A stretch of DNA of 8,800 nucleotides from an uncultured Chlamydiae bacterium (GTDB lineage: Bacteria; Chlamydiota; Chlamydiia; Chlamydiales; Rhabdochlamydiaceae), in assembly GCA_945957075.1 (NCBI GenBank), contig CAMFJP010000054.1, positions 1 to 8,800 on the forward strand. The letters are read 5' to 3'. How positions within the stretch are numbered: the stretch's first letter is position 1; each line of letters begins with the position of its first letter. Shown here piece by piece: positions 6,204-8,800 of this stretch. The notes below the pieces were generated by a model. That model was not told where the DNA came from. It saw only the letters and a list, made by a program, of their open reading frames with translations, and did no database searches. Position numbers and translations under genes: made by a program.

Positions 6204-6849
6204 CGTACTAGATCCTAGCCAAAATCCACGAGGACTTTTCTCCCAAGAGGACATAAGTGGTCTACAGGGCTTGATCGCAGAAAGTGAAAAGGGAGCGAGG
6301 CGTTTTTTGCGCGCATGTGCCCTGGATCTACCTATCCTATTATTAAATGAACATACGCAAGACTATGACGCTATTTTAGAGCCTCTTCGGCAGGGGCAAA
6401 AGTGGGGTCTTATTTCCGATTGTGGACTGCCTTGTCTAGCAGACCCTGGAAGCGTGCTTGTGCAGCGCGCCCAAGCGGCTGGGGTTGTTATCCATGCTAT
6501 TTGTGGACCCTCTTCGTTGACCTTGATTTTAATGCTCTCAGGATTACCTGCTCAAAATTTTTCGTTTCATGGTTATTTACAAAGGGAAAAGCCTCTTTTG
6601 AGTAAACAGCTCCTTGATTTTCAAAAAAGGGGAGGAACCCACATTTTTATCGAAACACCTTATCGAAATATCAAACTATTCGAAACTCTTTTAGAGACCT
6701 TAAATCATAATACTCTTGTTTGCCTTGCCTGTGATTTAACCCTGCCTACACAAATCGTGCGCACGCAGCCTATCTGTGTATGGAAAAAGCAAAACATTCC
6801 AGAAATACATAAAAAACCAGCTATATTCGCTATATTTGCATCTACTTAG
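6184..6849 (+). CDS. RsmI-like SAM-dependent methyltransferase (tetrapyrrole methylase fold)
   Basis: Member of the tetrapyrrole methylase superfamily, in the branch containing RsmI, which 2'-O-methylates C1402 of 16S rRNA. At 221 residues it is the short form and lacks the C-terminal extension of E. coli RsmI (286). Visible motifs are LIAESEKGARRFL (30-42), GLISDCGLPCLADPGS (75-90) matching the SDAGTP..DPG SAM site, CGPSSLTLILMLSGLP (107-122) matching the GP..A..ALS.SGLP block, FSFHGYL (126-132) and IFIETPYRN (154-162). The N-terminal strand LVLLPNVL lacks the usual TPIGN, so the substrate may not be the same. In memory this subfamily is found beside holA in Chlamydia (YraL/CT048), but I could not check. 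The start overlaps holA by 20 bp, so translation is coupled. Which nucleotide is methylated is unknown. Confidence 0.85.
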   Translation: MLVLLPNVLDPSQNPRGLFSQEDISGLQGLIAESEKGARRFLRACALDLPILLLNEHTQDYDAILEPLRQGQKWGLISDCGLPCLADPGSVLVQRAQAAGVVIHAICGPSSLTLILMLSGLPAQNFSFHGYLQREKPLLSKQLLDFQKRGGTHIFIETPYRNIKLFETLLETLNHNTLVCLACDLTLPTQIVRTQPICVWKKQNIPEIHKKPAIFAIFAST

Positions 6850-6862
6850 ATTTAAACGATTT

Positions 6863-6904
6863 ATAAAACAAAAACAGTTTTTTATATTGCAAACATTGTT
6901 TTAT
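6863..6904. repeat. 9-bp inverted repeat around the -35 box
   Basis: ATAAAACAA (6863-6871) and TTGTTTTAT (6896-6904) are exact reverse complements 24 nt apart. They flank the -35 candidate of the large right-hand gene and follow the rsmI-like stop. They could be a regulator half-site pair or a weak hairpin at the end of the upstream transcript. The arms are nearly all A/T, so chance is possible. Confidence 0.35.
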
Positions 6905-6916
6905 TCATGATATAAT
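6887..6916 (+). promoter_or_regulatory. Sigma70-type promoter for the large right-hand gene
   Basis: TTGCAA (6887-6892), an 18-nt spacer and a perfect TATAAT (6911-6916) lie in the AT-rich gap. Transcription would start near 6923 and leave a leader of about 18 nt with a weak AGG (6931-6933), 7 nt before the ATG at 6941. Confidence 0.65.
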
Positions 6917-6940
6917 AATGTTTTTAATATAGGTATTGTT

Positions 6941-8800
6941 ATGGTTTTTTATTTAACAAATTTTCGCCCAGCTGTACCAGAGCAGTTTATACAGACTGAG
7001 GATCGCGATGTGTCGTTTTTTGTCGAAAATCCCATGGAGATATTTAAAACCACGAAGCATTTCGATGCTTTTGTTGCAGCTTATGGGATAGAAAAGGCAT
7101 TAGAGTTAGTTGAAGCGGCGATTGTTAGAAGAGAATTGTCTTTAAAAAAAATTATTTCTGTTTTATTCGGTTCGTCGTATAATTCTTTTGATATTATAAA
7201 CAAAGTGATTGTATTTTATTTCGATGTCGATCCAGAGTCTATTTTGAATCAAGAATTGGAAAGTTATTTATCTCCAGAGAACAGGCATCGCCTATGCATG
7301 ATATTATTAACGAAAAACCCAGATTTTTTACTTCAAAATATCGACTTTGTTTTATTGTGGGCGCATCATCAAAATATAAAAACACAAGCAACCAGTGATT
7401 CTTACTCTACGGAAATAGATAGCGTTATATTATTAAATTTATTGTTGTCTAAATTTCAGCAAGACCAGTTTTCCCCTTTTGCAGAGATGCTTTCTCTTTT
7501 TTGTTCTACTTATGATAACGCAACTGTGCATAAAACGTTGAGTCTGCTTATTCACTGTTCTGGATGCTCTATAGAAGATGTGACACGTTTGATTACAGAG
7601 TCTGGTTCTGACGTTACGCGATTAAAAGAGGGGCTGTTTTGTCTTTTGCTTAATAAATCTCCTGAATTAATCTTCCACTCATCGAAATGTATAAACAATT
7701 TGTATTTGTTTTGTCCTATATCTAAAGAACTTATGCTTGAGTGTGTTAGGGTTATTCCTGATGCACTTAATGCTATAATTTATAAGATGGCAGAGGAAGA
7801 AGCAGAATCATTTATTCGCTCTGTCTGTCAAATAGCTCCGACAACGTTACTTCGTGCTTGGGGTGGTATACCTTCGCGCCATAAAGATGTGGTTTTTAAT
7901 GTTTTATTAAATGGATTTTCACATCTGCTTTTGAGTAAAAATATTTACTTGTCTTTGCATCAAAAAGAGAGACTGTACCAATATGTGCAGTCTCATGACC
8001 CCAAAGCTCTTATAAAATATATTGCAACTGGCGTAGAAAATTCTCGAATTGACGCGTTAGATATGGAACACGCACAGGTTGTATGTGATATTGCTATTGA
8101 ATTGGAAAGTTCTATAGATGAATGCCAAGATAGACATGAAAGGATTTATCACATAATCGAAAAGATTTCTGATTTCTTTTTAAGTGGCGATAAAGAAAAG
8201 ATAGACAGAATACTGCAAAAACCAAAACACATGCGCATGTTTTTGATTTTAGTTGAGAAATTGGGAGTATATGGAGCGCCTGCAGACCTAGAGCAACTTG
8301 CTGTGCTCTGCTCAGATCGAAAAATCAAAGAACATAAAGAATTAAGACAGCTTATTCAAGATGTTCTTATTGTGCTTTTGGATGAGAGGGTTTCAACGGA
8401 GCATAGAAAGCATCTTATACATTACATATCTCAACCTACCGTGGGCGATAGGCGTGTGAATTTAGCATTATTTATAAAAAAAGCAAAAGCCGTTACGTTC
8501 GCTTCTAAATTACCTGGTGGAATAGAGAAACTAGGCGAGATTGTAAATGGGGAGATCAGTTTTTTTTCTTCTTTAGCAGAGGGTATAGCCCCTATGATGA
8601 CTCATGAATTATGGGATAAGTACACATCAACTTTTGGTACATGGGAAGATCCCTATGCTATTTTACGTTATCTATATAATTTAGAAAAAAACAAACACCG
8701 CATGCCAAAAGAAGACTTCGAAAAAGTGATGAGAGCTTGTCAGCTGTTTATAGAGGCCGTATGTAGAGGGGAGGAGGCCTGGCGTTCTTTACGCAGTCAA
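6941..8800 (+). CDS. Large uncharacterised alpha-helical protein, C-terminus off the right edge
   Basis: An open frame without a stop for 620 codons to the window end, so only the N-terminal part is seen. I do not recognise the family. It begins MVFYLTNFRPAVPEQF with no signal peptide and no long hydrophobic segment, so it is not a typical membrane or Inc protein. Most of it reads as amphipathic helices. Two segments resemble each other: RLCMILLTKNPDFLLQ (117-132) and GLFCLLLNKSPELIFH (231-246). Looser P-x-x-L steps at 272, 300 and 353 suggest a degenerate helical-repeat (solenoid-like) scaffold. Cysteines are frequent for a cytosolic protein. The start is backed by a good promoter and a weak AGG site. 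The early part is visibly more AT-rich than hemL. It could be a lineage-specific protein such as a secreted effector, but nothing in the sequence proves secretion. Confidence 0.8.
   Translation, partial: MVFYLTNFRPAVPEQFIQTEDRDVSFFVENPMEIFKTTKHFDAFVAAYGIEKALELVEAAIVRRELSLKKIISVLFGSSYNSFDIINKVIVFYFDVDPESILNQELESYLSPENRHRLCMILLTKNPDFLLQNIDFVLLWAHHQNIKTQATSDSYSTEIDSVILLNLLLSKFQQDQFSPFAEMLSLFCSTYDNATVHKTLSLLIHCSGCSIEDVTRLITESGSDVTRLKEGLFCLLLNKSPELIFHSSKCINNLYLFCPISKELMLECVRVIPDALNAIIYKMAEEEAESFIRSVCQIAPTTLLRAWGGIPSRHKDVVFNVLLNGFSHLLLSKNIYLSLHQKERLYQYVQSHDPKALIKYIATGVENSRIDALDMEHAQVVCDIAIELESSIDECQDRHERIYHIIEKISDFFLSGDKEKIDRILQKPKHMRMFLILVEKLGVYGAPADLEQLAVLCSDRKIKEHKELRQLIQDVLIVLLDERVSTEHRKHLIHYISQPTVGDRRVNLALFIKKAKAVTFASKLPGGIEKLGEIVNGEISFFSSLAEGIAPMMTHELWDKYTSTFGTWEDPYAILRYLYNLEKNKHRMPKEDFEKVMRACQLFIEAVCRGEEAWRSLRSQ

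Noticed and set aside
1..8800. tRNA, rRNA, CRISPR, insertion sequence, phage or toxin-antitoxin genes
   Set aside because: No cloverleaf, regular spaced repeats, transposase motifs or terminal inverted repeats were seen on reading both strands.

Overview
The window looks like chromosomal DNA of a Chlamydiota bacterium, most likely one of the environmental (Parachlamydiales-type) lineages. This rests on the gene set and style: a TamA/Omp85 outer-membrane protein, a HemL of the compact type, a HolA gene overlapping a short RsmI-like methyltransferase gene (an order I recall next to CT047/CT048 in Chlamydia), a membrane-anchored kinase-like protein, and a long protein I cannot place. No database search was possible, so the phylum is an inference.

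Layout from left to right. (1) On the minus strand, positions 1-147 hold the first 49 codons of an unidentified gene. It has a strong sigma70-type promoter (174-203) and a clear GGAGG ribosome binding site. (2) A 15-bp perfect hairpin (257-291) runs into the stop codon of a minus-strand tamA-like gene (290-2056). (3) After a short divergent gap, hemL (2139-3356) and trpS (3353-4357) form a plus-strand pair joined by an ATGA stop/start overlap. (4) A minus-strand kinase-like gene (4341-5222) converges on trpS and shares 17 bp with it. (5) It diverges, with only 24 bp between starts, from holA (5247-6203), which overlaps the rsmI-like gene (6184-6849) by 20 bp. (6) An AT-rich 91-bp gap with a perfect TATAAT box precedes an open frame running from 6941 past the right edge, at least 620 residues, mostly helical and of no recognised family.

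Functionally this is housekeeping plus envelope: tetrapyrrole precursor synthesis (HemL), tRNA charging (TrpS), clamp loading in replication (HolA), probable rRNA modification (RsmI-like) and outer-membrane biogenesis (TamA-like). The least explained genes are the kinase-like protein, the large right-hand protein and the truncated left-hand gene. There is no rRNA, tRNA, CRISPR array, insertion sequence or phage gene that I can support. Gene packing is tight: the only non-coding stretches are about 142 bp (148-289), 82 bp (2057-2138), 24 bp (5223-5246) and 91 bp (6850-6940), so no gene-free stretch exceeds 300 bases.
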